64,000 nt of DNA from G963923955 sp963923955 (GTDB taxonomy: Bacteria; Pseudomonadota; Gammaproteobacteria; Eutrophobiales; Eutrophobiaceae): NCBI GenBank assembly GCA_963923955.1, contig OZ000552.1, forward strand, positions 310,001-374,000, in the 5' to 3' direction. The stretch's first letter is position 1; every line of letters starts with the position of its first letter. Below the pieces are notes generated by a model. The model did not search any database, had not been told where the DNA came from, and saw only the letters and a list, made by a program, of their open reading frames with translations. The position numbers were made by a program, and so were the translations under genes. This document shows positions 1-9,252 of the stretch, piece by piece.

Positions 1-744
1 CACCGGAAAGGCGACCCGGAAGGGCCGCTGATGACGGTCAACAAAGCCTTCCAGCCCGCGGCTGGTGCCGATGCCACAGGGCCCATACCACATCATCTTC
101 GGGTGCCAGTATTGCCTTTGCGACATCTTCAACAGCCCCTCACGCTCGATGATCGTATTATCCAGTGACCGGTGCATGGCCCTTGTCAAGGCCAGGCTGG
201 CGGCGGATTCTTGCGCGTCCTGCTCGGTGAGCATAACGCCGTCTGCGGAGATCGGCCCCGGCCACATCTCCTCGCTGCCGAGGCTGGGCGGCAGCGGCCA
301 AAATCCCGCCTGCCGGATGACATCCAATACATCAAGCAGTACGGTGCTCTGGCATATCCTGCCCTCAACAAGCTGATGAAATTCGCCGTAGCGCAGGTAC
401 ATCAGGCCGCCCGTTGCCGGGATGCCAAGCCAGTCGTGTTTGAAACTACCGGCAAGATGCCCGACCATGCCCACGTAGTGGCGGCCGTCGTAATTCCCGC
501 CTATTACAATATCATCGCGCCGCTCCAGATCAGGAAAGGCACTCAGCAACGGCGTCCACACCACCTCTTCAATGGCCGCAATTCCTTGCAGTTCATTCAT
601 TGGATGGGAACCGCGCCAGCTTGCATCATCATGATAGGCCGTGTGCAGATTTTTATTCAGGCTGTCCAGATCAGCGCTGGCAATATTATCCAGCAGCGCC
701 TTGACCGCCTTTTTGTTTTTCAGGTTTTCAGATTCTCTCGCCAT
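1..744 (-). CDS. NTF2/SnoaL-like (ester cyclase-type) protein, C-terminus off the window edge
   Basis: An open frame of 248 codons runs from ATG at 744 to base 1 without a stop, so the 3' end lies outside the window. The N-terminal part resembles SnoaL/polyketide cyclase-like proteins: the stretches AYHDDASWRGSHP (about residues 38-50) and ERRDDIVIGGNYDGRHYVGM are typical of that cone fold, and a second similar block follows around residue 200. The start lies 31 bases after the stop of the symporter gene, with GGTGGAAG just ahead, so the two are probably cotranscribed. The substrate is unknown; a role with whatever the symporter imports is inference. Confidence 0.6.
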   Translation of the reverse strand, partial: MARESENLKNKKAVKALLDNIASADLDSLNKNLHTAYHDDASWRGSHPMNELQGIAAIEEVVWTPLLSAFPDLERRDDIVIGGNYDGRHYVGMVGHLAGSFKHDWLGIPATGGLMYLRYGEFHQLVEGRICQSTVLLDVLDVIRQAGFWPLPPSLGSEEMWPGPISADGVMLTEQDAQESAASLALTRAMHRSLDNTIIEREGLLKMSQRQYWHPKMMWYGPCGIGTSRGLEGFVDRHQRPFRVAFPV

Positions 745-775
745 AACTTCCACCGGGGAGTACAATTTTATCTGC

Positions 776-2383
776 CTAGATAAGGCGTTCAAAGAAGAAC
801 AGAAACAGCATCACGCCGAGAAAAAACAGCAGCAGCAGGTAGGCGCATCTGTCAACCTTTCCTGGCACGACATACCAGCCGCCTTCCATCTCCGCGATTT
901 TCTCTTGTTGGAATTTCTTTATCTGTCCCTTGATCGTGTAGGGAGAATGCTCCGCCTGCACCCCGTCGATGATGCGGCTTGCAGCCAGCGTTACAAGGAC
1001 GCTGACGATGATGCCGGTGGCGCAATACCAGGGCCATGCGATATCCGTGAAGCTGGCAACAAGAGCAACAGCAATAAAGGCCGCTGCGGTACCCACCAGC
1101 AATCCCTTTTCCGTTGCCTGTCTGGAGAAAAAGCCGAGCACGAACATACCCAGCTGCGCACCAACGAAAAAGGACCCGACCTTGCTCAAGATCTCAAGCA
1201 CCGAGCCTTCGCTTCGGGTGTAGATGATGGCGGGAATGATAATCAAGACCGCAAACACCACGGTAAATATTCGGCTTATCTTCAGATAATGTTCCGGTGA
1301 GGCGTCCGTCTTGAAATATTTCTGATAAAAATCCACAGTGGCCACCGTTGACAACGAGTTAAATGCGGAATCCATGCTCGACATGGAGGCCGCCATCACG
1401 GCAGCAGCAATAATCCCCATCAGGCCGGGCAGGCCGTAGTCAGCGGCAAATTGCAAAATGATCGTGTTGCCGTTTTCAAATTCCCGGCCGCCGTAGTAGC
1501 TGTAAAACAGCACGCCTAACAGAATGAACAGAAAATAGATAAAGAAGGCCAAGAAGCCCATCAGCATGTAGGACTTCTTGGCATCCCCGATATTCTTCGC
1601 CGCCAACGTACGTTGCACCATCATCTGGTTGGTGCCATAGACCATAATGTGGAAGATGGTCATGGCGATCACGCCCGACCACACTGTCGTGACCTTGGTG
1701 AAATCAAAAGAAAAATCCAGCGGATTCATCTTTCCCTGCAATTTGAGCTCGGATAAAGTCTGCGACAAGGGCATGGTCATCTGCTCAAACAGGGCGAAGA
1801 CAATAATGATGGTGCCTATCAACAAGATGGCGGACTGGATCACATCCGTCCATATCACTGCGGTAATCCCGCCCATCGCGGTATAGATCAGCGCAATCAG
1901 CGTTACAATAAAAATAGCATGGACAACATCCATGCCGGTAATAAAGCCCAGCACCAGAGAAGTGGCATACAGCATGGCCCCGGCTGCGAGGGTTTGCGAC
2001 AAGATCCAGATGCTGGAGATCGTACCGCGCGCCATGGTGCCAAAGCGTTTTTCAATGTATTCGTATATTGAGGCAACGCCGCTGTTATAGAAAAACGGAA
2101 AGAAAAAGGTAATCACCGCGAAGATCACCAGCGGGTAATTAAGATGAATGGCGATGACTGACAGACCTTCGGTGTAGGACCAGGCCGGCGCACCGAGAAA
2201 GGTCAGGGCACTCACATAGGTGGCGATCACGGAAACGCCGATCGCCCACCAGGGCGTGGTGCGCTTGCCGAGATAGAAATCCTGCGCCGAACTGATCTTC
2301 TTGCCCAGCACATAGCCAAGCAGCAGGTTGGCGATAATATAGACCACCAGGATGACCCAGTTTACCAGGCCGAATTCAGGCAT
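776..2383 (-). CDS. Sodium:solute symporter (SSS family)
   Basis: A 535-residue inner-membrane protein with about 13 hydrophobic segments. The family signature is visible around residues 170-185 as GGITAVIWTDVIQ, and the N-terminal AQDFYLGKRTTPWWAIG matches the conserved first helices of SSS carriers. Members couple Na+ entry to uptake of sugars, amino acids, vitamins or organic acids; the sequence does not tell which. The gene ends in TAG and precedes the SnoaL-like gene on the same strand. A 217-base gap separates it from the MFS gene upstream, so it may have its own promoter. Confidence 0.85.
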   Translation of the reverse strand: MPEFGLVNWVILVVYIIANLLLGYVLGKKISSAQDFYLGKRTTPWWAIGVSVIATYVSALTFLGAPAWSYTEGLSVIAIHLNYPLVIFAVITFFFPFFYNSGVASIYEYIEKRFGTMARGTISSIWILSQTLAAGAMLYATSLVLGFITGMDVVHAIFIVTLIALIYTAMGGITAVIWTDVIQSAILLIGTIIIVFALFEQMTMPLSQTLSELKLQGKMNPLDFSFDFTKVTTVWSGVIAMTIFHIMVYGTNQMMVQRTLAAKNIGDAKKSYMLMGFLAFFIYFLFILLGVLFYSYYGGREFENGNTIILQFAADYGLPGLMGIIAAAVMAASMSSMDSAFNSLSTVATVDFYQKYFKTDASPEHYLKISRIFTVVFAVLIIIPAIIYTRSEGSVLEILSKVGSFFVGAQLGMFVLGFFSRQATEKGLLVGTAAAFIAVALVASFTDIAWPWYCATGIIVSVLVTLAASRIIDGVQAEHSPYTIKGQIKKFQQEKIAEMEGGWYVVPGKVDRCAYLLLLFFLGVMLFLFFFERLI

Positions 2384-2600
2384 GTCGGGCGCCTTTCGAT
2401 AGCAGGTTTTTCAGGCGATGGAGCATTAGGCAGTGTATTTTTATCAAGGCAAATTCGAAAAGGGCTTGGATTAAGCCGTATTTGTACTTCGTATGCAAGC
2501 AATATGCAAGCATTCCAGGTCGGCTGATATTGGCATTGGCTGTTTTAAGGCAACTTTTAGATAAAGCATACGTAAAGAAGGGCATGGCCAATCCTGCGGC

Positions 2601-3917
2601 TTAAGGTGAACGCCCCGGCTCTTCTTGTTTGATCATCATTGCCGCAAGCAGCAGGGCTGCGAGCAGGATCACGTTTAGCCAGATTGCCGCATCGTAAGAA
2701 CCAAAAAGATCGTTGCCAACGCTGAATAATGCCGGGCCGATGGCGCTGCCGAGCACGGTCAGGCTCATGTTCAGGCCGCTGATCTCGCCCAGGTACAGCC
2801 GCCCGAAGAAGCGGATGAAGGCGAGATTCGACAACACCCCCCACAGACCACTACAGCTGCCGAGGCCCACGATCAAGAGCCAGTAGCCCCAGTCGTGGGC
2901 AAGCGCAAGCAGGCCGCAGGCGCCCAAGATAAAGCCGATGAGTTGTACAATGAGCAGACTTTTCAGGGGCCAGTGATCGGCGGCCCAGCTGGCCAGCAGA
3001 TTAACCGCCACCGAGACCATGGCGTGCGGCAGGAAATAGGCAAAGGCCGCGGCCGCGCCTCTGCCGGCTGCTGCGAACAGGGAGACGATATGAAAGACCA
3101 TGGCGGTAGCAAACAGGGAGTACATAGCCAGCACCAGTGCGTAGAGCCAGAAGACCGGGCTGCGCCGCGCCTGTTTTATCGTTTTATCGGGAATGCGCGC
3201 TGGCGTCTCTTTGGTAGCGTCAATTCTTTGGCCGTCCGCCAGCAGGCCGCAGGATTCCGGGTCATCGCGCACCAGCACCAGGGCGATCAAGCCAAAGACC
3301 GGGCCGACAATCACGGCCAGCACGAAAAGTGCCACGCGCCAGTCAAATGCCTTGATGAGCGTGGCCAACAAAAGTGGTGCCAGGGAAAAGCCCAGCGTGA
3401 CAAATACCGCCCTGGCGCCAGAGACCAGGCCGCGGCGCCGTTCAAACCAGACCAGGAGCAGGTTTCTCGATGCGCTGGTCAGTACGCCCTGGCCGGCGAG
3501 GCGCACGCCGAAATAGCCGAGCAGGATTAGCGGAAAGGTGAGCGCTACAGCGGGCAGGCCGGCGAGCAAAACCAGCCTTTGTGCGAGTATGTCGATGCAG
3601 CCGATGAACACTAGGCACAGGCCGAGCACGATGCTGGCCGCGGCGATAGTCGTGCGCGCCCCGGCCTGATCATAAAAGCGCCCAGCGCGGGTTAGGAAGA
3701 TCGAGCTGCCGAGTGTGCCTAGCAAGTAGGCGATGGAGAGCTGGGTGCGGGATAAGCCCAGCACCTCAATAAAATGATCGGTGAAGACCGCCATGCCCAT
3801 CGTCTGCCCGGGGATGGACATCAGGATGCCTACGGTCGAGACAGACCAGATCACCCAGCCATAGAAGAAGGGCAGGCGATCGACAGCAAAGGGCCAGCTG
3901 GCCGCTAACCTTGACAT
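2601..3917 (-). CDS. MFS transporter
   Basis: A 438-residue protein with about 12 membrane segments and a central basic cytoplasmic loop (around residues 215-240). The N-terminal layout FFYGWVIWSVSTVGILMSIPGQTMGMAVF resembles the oxalate/monocarboxylate-like branch of the major facilitator superfamily. The substrate cannot be read from sequence. It starts 12 bases after the end of the DASS-type carrier gene on the same strand, so the two are likely cotranscribed. It ends in TAA. Confidence 0.8.
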   Translation of the reverse strand: MSRLAASWPFAVDRLPFFYGWVIWSVSTVGILMSIPGQTMGMAVFTDHFIEVLGLSRTQLSIAYLLGTLGSSIFLTRAGRFYDQAGARTTIAAASIVLGLCLVFIGCIDILAQRLVLLAGLPAVALTFPLILLGYFGVRLAGQGVLTSASRNLLLVWFERRRGLVSGARAVFVTLGFSLAPLLLATLIKAFDWRVALFVLAVIVGPVFGLIALVLVRDDPESCGLLADGQRIDATKETPARIPDKTIKQARRSPVFWLYALVLAMYSLFATAMVFHIVSLFAAAGRGAAAAFAYFLPHAMVSVAVNLLASWAADHWPLKSLLIVQLIGFILGACGLLALAHDWGYWLLIVGLGSCSGLWGVLSNLAFIRFFGRLYLGEISGLNMSLTVLGSAIGPALFSVGNDLFGSYDAAIWLNVILLAALLLAAMMIKQEEPGRSP

Positions 3918-3929
3918 GGACGGGAAAAG

Positions 3930-5396
3930 CTAGAACAGGTAGCCCAGCAACAGGTAGCAGACGATGCTCACCAGGAAGATGCCGCACAGGTTCAGCCACA
4001 GGCCGGCGCGCGCCATCTGCGGGATGCGCAGCAGGCCGGAGCCGAACACGATGGCATTCGGCGGCGTGGCAACCGGCAGCATGAAGGCACAGCTGGCAGC
4101 GATGGTGGCGGGAATGATCAGCAGGATCGGGTCAACGCCCAGACCAGTGGCCATGGCCGCCAGCATCGGTACCAGAGCGGTTGTGGTCGCGGTGTTGCTG
4201 GTGAGCTCGGTTAAGAAAATAATCAGCGCAACAACGGCCAGACACAGCAGCAAGGGATGAAGGCCCTGCACCGCGCCCAGATAACTCGCCAACAAGGCGC
4301 TGATGCCATTGGCGCTGATCGCGGAGGCAAGCGCAATGCCGCCGCCTAATAAGAGAATAATGCCCCAGGGGATCTTAACCGCCGTCTCCCAATCGATCAG
4401 GAATTCTTTCTTTTCAATGCTGCTGGGGATGACGAATAACAACAAGGCGGAGATGATGGCAATGCCCGAATCAGACAGGTTCTGTAACAGATCTATTCTG
4501 TTGAGCAGGGGGCGGAACATCCAGGCGGAGGCTGTTGCAAAAAACACCAGCAAGGTCAAACAGGACCCTGCATCCCAGGGCTCCGGACGAGTGCCCAGCG
4601 CTTGTCTATCGATTGCCTCATCATCGAGCGGATAGACCCACTTTGTCAGCACCACCCAGACTAGGGGGACGAAGAGGATCACCACCGGCACACCGATCTT
4701 CATCCATGTTAAAAAGCTGATCTCTACGCCTAACTCATTTTGCAGAAAAGACGAGGCGAAGATATTGGGCACCGTGCCGATGATCGTGCCGATGCCGCCG
4801 ATGGAAGAGGCATAGGCCACGCCCAGCAGCAGACACAGGGCGAGGTTCTTTTTATGCGGAAATTGTCTTTCATAGATCGCGATCACGCTCAAGGCAATCG
4901 GCAGCATGACCAGGGTGGTGGCGGTGTTGGTGATCCACATGCTCAACACCGCGCAGACAAACATAAAGCCGCCGACCAGTTTGCCGGGGGCGGTGCCGAT
5001 GGTGCGCAGGACCATCAGGGCGAAGCGTTTATGTAGTTGCCAGCGCTCCAGGGCCAGGGCCAGGATAAAGCCGCCAATAAATAGGAAGATCAAGGGATGG
5101 GCATAGCCCAGGGCCGTCTCCTTCATGGTTCTGGCGCCGGCTAAGGGAAATACCGCCAGCGGCAACAGCGCCGTGGCGTAGATAGAGATCGACTCCCCCA
5201 GCCACCAGATCGCCATCCAGACCGCCAGCCCGGCGGTCACCTTGCCGGCATGGCCGATCACCAGCCGCTCGCCATCCAGCTTTATAAAGGTCTCGGGACA
5301 GAGATAATAGATCAACAGCCCCAGCAGCGGGCCGCCGACTAAGGTAAGCCAACGAAAATTATGAATGAGCTGAGCCTTTATCCCCATGCGGCGCAT
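3930..5396 (-). CDS. Anion:Na+ symporter, DASS/SLC13 family
   Basis: A 488-residue membrane protein with two family repeats. The first Ser-Asn-Thr type motif appears in WITNTATTLVMLPIALSV (around residue 140), and the second as TELTSNTATTTALVPMLAA (around residue 400), followed by the hallmark MLPVATPPNAIVFGSG. These build the anion and Na+ sites in di- and tricarboxylate or sulfate carriers. Two in-frame ATG codons at 5396 and 5387 are possible starts. It ends in TAG and heads a minus-strand run with the MFS and symporter genes. Confidence 0.85.
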   Translation of the reverse strand: MRRMGIKAQLIHNFRWLTLVGGPLLGLLIYYLCPETFIKLDGERLVIGHAGKVTAGLAVWMAIWWLGESISIYATALLPLAVFPLAGARTMKETALGYAHPLIFLFIGGFILALALERWQLHKRFALMVLRTIGTAPGKLVGGFMFVCAVLSMWITNTATTLVMLPIALSVIAIYERQFPHKKNLALCLLLGVAYASSIGGIGTIIGTVPNIFASSFLQNELGVEISFLTWMKIGVPVVILFVPLVWVVLTKWVYPLDDEAIDRQALGTRPEPWDAGSCLTLLVFFATASAWMFRPLLNRIDLLQNLSDSGIAIISALLLFVIPSSIEKKEFLIDWETAVKIPWGIILLLGGGIALASAISANGISALLASYLGAVQGLHPLLLCLAVVALIIFLTELTSNTATTTALVPMLAAMATGLGVDPILLIIPATIAASCAFMLPVATPPNAIVFGSGLLRIPQMARAGLWLNLCGIFLVSIVCYLLLGYLF

Positions 5397-5558
5397 TGTA
5401 CAGGAATTCGTGCGGCTTGCCCGTCTGCCTCAAGAGACACAATCCGCGCCACAAAATGAGGGCGCGCGAGATCAGCCCACCCGCTAAACCTGTACAAGCC
5501 GCCGTTCATGGCCTACCCTTAAACTACCATGCCTGTATTTTTTTAAGGGGTAGCTACC

Positions 5559-6152
5559 ATGGACAACAAGATCAAGACCATCCCGCTGTTGGACATCCCC
5601 GGCGCCCTGCCCTGTGTTTTTACTGATCTGGAAAACAAACAGATCTCGGAGAACCACCCAGCCTTGTCGGTGATGACGGATTTCTCTCTGGTAAAGCCGA
5701 TCACGGTGGAGCCCCTGCTCGGCACCCAGCTGGCGCTGGAGAAGATGAAGAGCAGCGGCGTACGCCTGCTGCTGGTGACCGATGAGCAGGATCACATCGC
5801 CGGCATCATCACTTCTTACGACATCCAGAGCGAGAAACCGGTGCAATATGCCGAGAACCACGGCATCAGCCATGCCGACATCCAAGTATCGATGATCATG
5901 ACGCGCTTGGAAGAGACGCCGGCCTTTGATCTTGACTACGTGCAACAATCCCTGGTGCGGCATGTGATCAACACCATGCAGGAACTCAACCGCCCGCATA
6001 CCCTCGTGATCGAGACCGCCGAAACAGGCCAAGTCATCCGCGGCATGTTCTCCACCTCGCAGATCTCCCGGGTGCTCGGCCGCCCGATCTATCGCCCCCT
6101 GCACAGCGCCCAATCCCTGGCGGACTTACAACAAAAAATCGCCCAGGATTAG
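5559..6152 (+). CDS. CBS-domain pair protein
   Basis: A 197-residue soluble protein with two CBS-like modules. The first covers about residues 40-95 (VEPLLGTQLALEKMKSSGVRLLLVTDEQDHIAGIITSYDI is its core) and the second about 105-180. CBS pairs bind adenosyl nucleotides and usually regulate a partner; here there is no fused enzyme domain. The start at 5559 follows AAGGGGTAG at a good distance. The gene diverges from the DASS gene and ends in TAG. Its partner is unknown. Confidence 0.75.
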   Translation: MDNKIKTIPLLDIPGALPCVFTDLENKQISENHPALSVMTDFSLVKPITVEPLLGTQLALEKMKSSGVRLLLVTDEQDHIAGIITSYDIQSEKPVQYAENHGISHADIQVSMIMTRLEETPAFDLDYVQQSLVRHVINTMQELNRPHTLVIETAETGQVIRGMFSTSQISRVLGRPIYRPLHSAQSLADLQQKIAQD

Positions 6153-6214
6153 GCGGGGAATTACATCCACCGGCGGCTGTGAGCCAAGCCCACCATGCCG
6201 CTGCGGATAAAGAT

Positions 6215-6270
6215 CGTCATTCCTGCGGAAGAACGTCACCCCTGCCTACGAGCAGGGGCAGGAATCCACT
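6215..6270. repeat. Palindromic intergenic repeat, copy 1
   Basis: Starts CGTCATTCCTGCG and ends GGCAGGAATCCACT, so the outer parts are complementary. This resembles the short CGTCATTCC...GGAATCCA palindromes that are dispersed in many proteobacterial genomes (REP or MITE-like). The related copy 2 lies about 100 bases to the right. Confidence 0.55.
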
Positions 6271-6373
6271 AAGCCTTCTGTTTCTTTGCGGGTGGGGAAA
6301 GTCCACAATCCAACGTTGGGGGGGATAGCGTAAAGACAGTAACATTAAAGAGTTGCCGGCACTTTCTTATGAC

Positions 6374-6401
6374 TGGATTCCTGGCCAAGCCAGGAATGGC
6401 G
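6374..6401. repeat. Palindromic intergenic repeat, copy 2
   Basis: TGGATTCCTGGC and GCCAGGAATGGCG flank a two-base centre, giving an almost perfect hairpin with the same ends as copy 1 in the opposite order. Confidence 0.55.
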
Positions 6402-6680
6402 GCGGGGAGGCAAGGCAACTCCTTTCGGGAAGGCAGAGCTGTACAAACTAAGGAGGGATGCGAAGCAGCAGCACTATCAAGATAGTCATTCAAGCCATAG
6501 CCCCCGGTCGATGAGCTCCGTCCATGCAGAGAAGGGATAAGCGCCCCTCACTTGGCCTGCTTTTTGCCTTGTGAAAGCTGTTTACATCGTTTCTCCGCGG
6601 TGCATGACTAGGTAAGTGCTTGAATTGACTATCATTCTCTCTATGTCATGCGCCTTGATGCAACAACAAGGTGCGTTTTT

Positions 6681-6697
6681 TGCACCAGGATAGTGCA
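6681..6697 (+). promoter_or_regulatory. Putative NtrC operator ahead of glnL
   Basis: The 17-mer TGCACCAGGATAGTGCA is an inverted repeat that matches the known NtrC enhancer pattern TGCACC-N5-GGTGCA except for one inner base. It ends 11 bases before the glnL ATG. A weaker half-palindrome GTGCGTTTTTTGCAC overlaps its left end. In E. coli, NtrC sites at this position repress the glnL promoter, so autoregulation is a fair inference. Confidence 0.65.
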
Positions 6698-6708
6698 TAA
6701 TACCTGCG

Positions 6709-7779
6709 ATGAGTTTCTCTGCGGAAAAGGCTACCCAGTTACTTGAAAATATCCAGACGGCCGTGCTCGTCTTTAACGACAATTTGCAGCTAAGGCATAT
6801 CAACTCCGCCGCAGAAAATCTGCTGTCGATGAGTCAGCGTAAGTTGATCGGCACCAGTGCCGCTGCGCTCTTGCCCGGCCTGCCTGAGTTTGTGGCTAAC
6901 ATTGAACGCGCCCTGGCAACAGGCCAGCCCTTTGCCGAATGGGGGATTGAGTTGGCCCGGGATGCCGCAGGCGCGCTGACCTTAGATGGCATGATCACGC
7001 CGCTGCTGGATGGGGATCGCTGTCAGGAGGTCGTGGTGGAGTTGATTGATGCGCGTTCATCCACGCGGGTAAAGCGTGAGGAGAGCATCTCGGCATTGCA
7101 TGAGGCGGCGCGCAAATCCTTACAAGGCATGGCCCATGAGGTCAAGAACCCTTTGGGAGGCATACGCGGTGCGGCGCAGCTTCTAGCGCGTGAATTACAT
7201 GAAAACAAGGCGCTCAGCGAATATACCCAGATCATTATCAACGAGGCTGATCGCCTGTGTAAGCTGATCGACCGAATGCTAACACCGCATGAGCAGCAGG
7301 CGCTCATCAGCCTGAATGTGCATGAACTGCTGGACTATGTGCAGGGCATTGTCGAGGCGGAATTGCATACCTGCTTACAGATAGAACGGGATTATGATCC
7401 CAGCCTGCCGAGCCTGTGCGCGGATAGGGAGCAGCTCATCCAGGCCCTGGTGAACATTCTCAAAAACGCCATACAGGCCACCGGGGGCGAAGGCAGGATC
7501 TTGCTGCGCACCCGCATTCGGCGCCAGTGTACTATCCGGCAGCAGCACCACCGGCTGGCGGTGAACATAGAGATCATCGACGACGGGCCGGGCATCCCCG
7601 CCGAGATTGAAAGCGAATTTTTCTATCCCCTGGTCACCGGCCGCGCCGAAGGCACCGGCCTCGGCTTGTCGATCGCGCAATCCCTGATCCAGCAACACCA
7701 CGGGGCGATCGAGTATGAACGCACGAGCGATCTCACCATCTTCCGAATCCTGCTGCCACTGGATGAGTGCGATGTCTGA
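6709..7779 (+). CDS. glnL: Nitrogen-regulation sensor kinase NtrB
   Basis: A 356-residue cytoplasmic histidine kinase. An N-terminal PAS-like domain covers about residues 5-115. The phosphoacceptor H-box is HEVKNPLGGIRGAAQLL, with His near residue 143, exactly as in the NtrB family. The ATPase part shows the N-box NILKNAIQA and the glycine-rich GTGLGLSIAQSL. In known systems NtrB phosphorylates or dephosphorylates NtrC under control of PII. It overlaps glnG by eight bases. glnA is not upstream here, unlike in enterics. Confidence 0.95.
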   Translation: MSFSAEKATQLLENIQTAVLVFNDNLQLRHINSAAENLLSMSQRKLIGTSAAALLPGLPEFVANIERALATGQPFAEWGIELARDAAGALTLDGMITPLLDGDRCQEVVVELIDARSSTRVKREESISALHEAARKSLQGMAHEVKNPLGGIRGAAQLLARELHENKALSEYTQIIINEADRLCKLIDRMLTPHEQQALISLNVHELLDYVQGIVEAELHTCLQIERDYDPSLPSLCADREQLIQALVNILKNAIQATGGEGRILLRTRIRRQCTIRQQHHRLAVNIEIIDDGPGIPAEIESEFFYPLVTGRAEGTGLGLSIAQSLIQQHHGAIEYERTSDLTIFRILLPLDECDV

Positions 7780-9172
7780 GCCGGGCGAAGTCTGGGTGCT
7801 TGACGATGACAAATCCATCCGTTGGGTGCTGGAGAGGGCGCTCGGCCGAGAAGGAGTAAAGGTGGTCAGCTTTGATCATCCAGAAAAGCTGTTGACGCGG
7901 CTGGCCTCGTCCGTGCCGGATGTGCTCATCTCCGATGTGCGCATGCCGGGCCTGGACGGGATCTCCCTGCTGGAGCGCTTAAAGCAACAGCTGCCGACGC
8001 TGCCGGTCATCGTGATGACGGCCTATTCAGATCTTGAGCGGGCGGTGTCCGCCTTCCAGGCCGGCGCCTTTGACTATGTATCCAAGCCCTTTGACGTGGA
8101 TGAAGTGATCCAACTGGTAGGGCGGGCCCTACAACAGGCACAAGCAAGCAGCACGGTGGTGAGCGCGGGCGGTGCTGCCAAGATAACGGACATCATCGGC
8201 GCAGCCCCGGCCATGCAGGAAGTCTTTCGTGCCATCGGCCGCTTATCCCGTTCCCATCTGACTGTCTTGATCACTGGGGAATCCGGCACCGGAAAAGAAC
8301 TGGTGGCGAGGGCGCTGCATAAACACAGCCCCAGGGTGGAGCGGCCCTTTATTGCGCTAAACACCGCCGCCATTCCCCGGGATTTGCTGGAGTCGGAATT
8401 ATTCGGCCACGAGAAGGCCGCCTTTACCGGCGCCAACGCCCGGCGCATCGGGCGCTTTGAGCAGGCCGATGGCGGCACCTTGTTCCTCGATGAGATCGGC
8501 GATATGCCGGCGGAATTGCAGACGCGCCTGTTGCGGGTGCTGGCCGAAGGCGAGTTTTATCGCGTCGGCGGGCATGTGCCGCTCAAGGTGGATGTGCGCG
8601 TGATCGCCGCCACCCACCAGCAACCGGAAGAGAAGGTCCGGCAGGGCACCTTTCGCGAGGATCTATTCCATCGGCTGAATGTCATACGTGTGCATGTCCC
8701 GCCCTTGCGGGCGCGGCGCGGTGATATTCCCATGCTGACCAAACATTTCCTGCAGCAGGTCGCCCAAGAATTAGGCATCGAAGTAAAGCAGGTGCTGGAA
8801 GAGACCCAGGTTCATCTCAGTCAATTAGCCTGGCCGGGCAATGTCAGGCAGCTGGAAAATTTTTGTCGCTGGATCACGGTCATGGCCTCAGGAAAATCCA
8901 TCCATATCAGCGACCTGCCGCCTGAGTTGAAGCAGTCCGGCGAGGATAGCACAAAGGATGATTGGGAGAGCCTGTTGCGGCGCTGGGCGGAAGTAAGTCT
9001 GCGCCGGGGAGAGAGCCGGCTGCTCAGTGAGGCGCTGCCCAAGTTTGAGCGCATCATGATCGAAGAGGCGCTCAAAGAGTCGGGCGGACGCCGCCAGGAT
9101 GCGGCGGCATTACTAGGCTGGGGGCGGAATACGCTCAGCCGGAAGATCAAGGGGCTGGGCTTGAAGCTCTAG
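7772..9172 (+). CDS. glnG: Nitrogen response regulator NtrC, sigma54 activator
   Basis: The start at 7772 lies inside the last codons of glnL and gives 466 residues, the usual family length. The receiver domain has DDDK near residue 11 and the phosphoacceptor Asp at about 55 (LISDVRMPG). The AAA+ domain shows Walker A GESGTGKE, Walker B GGTLFLDEIGDMP and an R-finger region. The sigma54-contact loop reads AAFTGA rather than GAFTGA. The C-terminal Fis-type HTH ends LGWGRNTLSRKIKGLGLKL. It terminates in TAG with no nearby backup stop, which shows TAG is a working stop in this chromosome. Confidence 0.95.
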   Translation: MSEPGEVWVLDDDKSIRWVLERALGREGVKVVSFDHPEKLLTRLASSVPDVLISDVRMPGLDGISLLERLKQQLPTLPVIVMTAYSDLERAVSAFQAGAFDYVSKPFDVDEVIQLVGRALQQAQASSTVVSAGGAAKITDIIGAAPAMQEVFRAIGRLSRSHLTVLITGESGTGKELVARALHKHSPRVERPFIALNTAAIPRDLLESELFGHEKAAFTGANARRIGRFEQADGGTLFLDEIGDMPAELQTRLLRVLAEGEFYRVGGHVPLKVDVRVIAATHQQPEEKVRQGTFREDLFHRLNVIRVHVPPLRARRGDIPMLTKHFLQQVAQELGIEVKQVLEETQVHLSQLAWPGNVRQLENFCRWITVMASGKSIHISDLPPELKQSGEDSTKDDWESLLRRWAEVSLRRGESRLLSEALPKFERIMIEEALKESGGRRQDAAALLGWGRNTLSRKIKGLGLKL

Positions 9173-9252
9173 CACCGGGATCTTGCTGTTTGTCATTACT
9201 GGTTTTTTTTAATACAGTTAGGTCGTGAATCTAAGACAGCGCAGGCAAAAAA

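Larger units (their letters stand above)
6153..6680. other. Intergenic gap of about 530 bases holding two palindromic repeats
   Basis: I see no convincing gene in this stretch. It holds two copies of a palindromic element (annotated separately) and, at its right edge, the glnL regulatory region. Confidence 0.6.

Noticed and set aside
172..783. A 203-codon plus-strand frame opposite the SnoaL-like gene
   Set aside because: The minus-strand frame has clear family blocks; the plus-strand one is low-quality protein and has no ribosome site.
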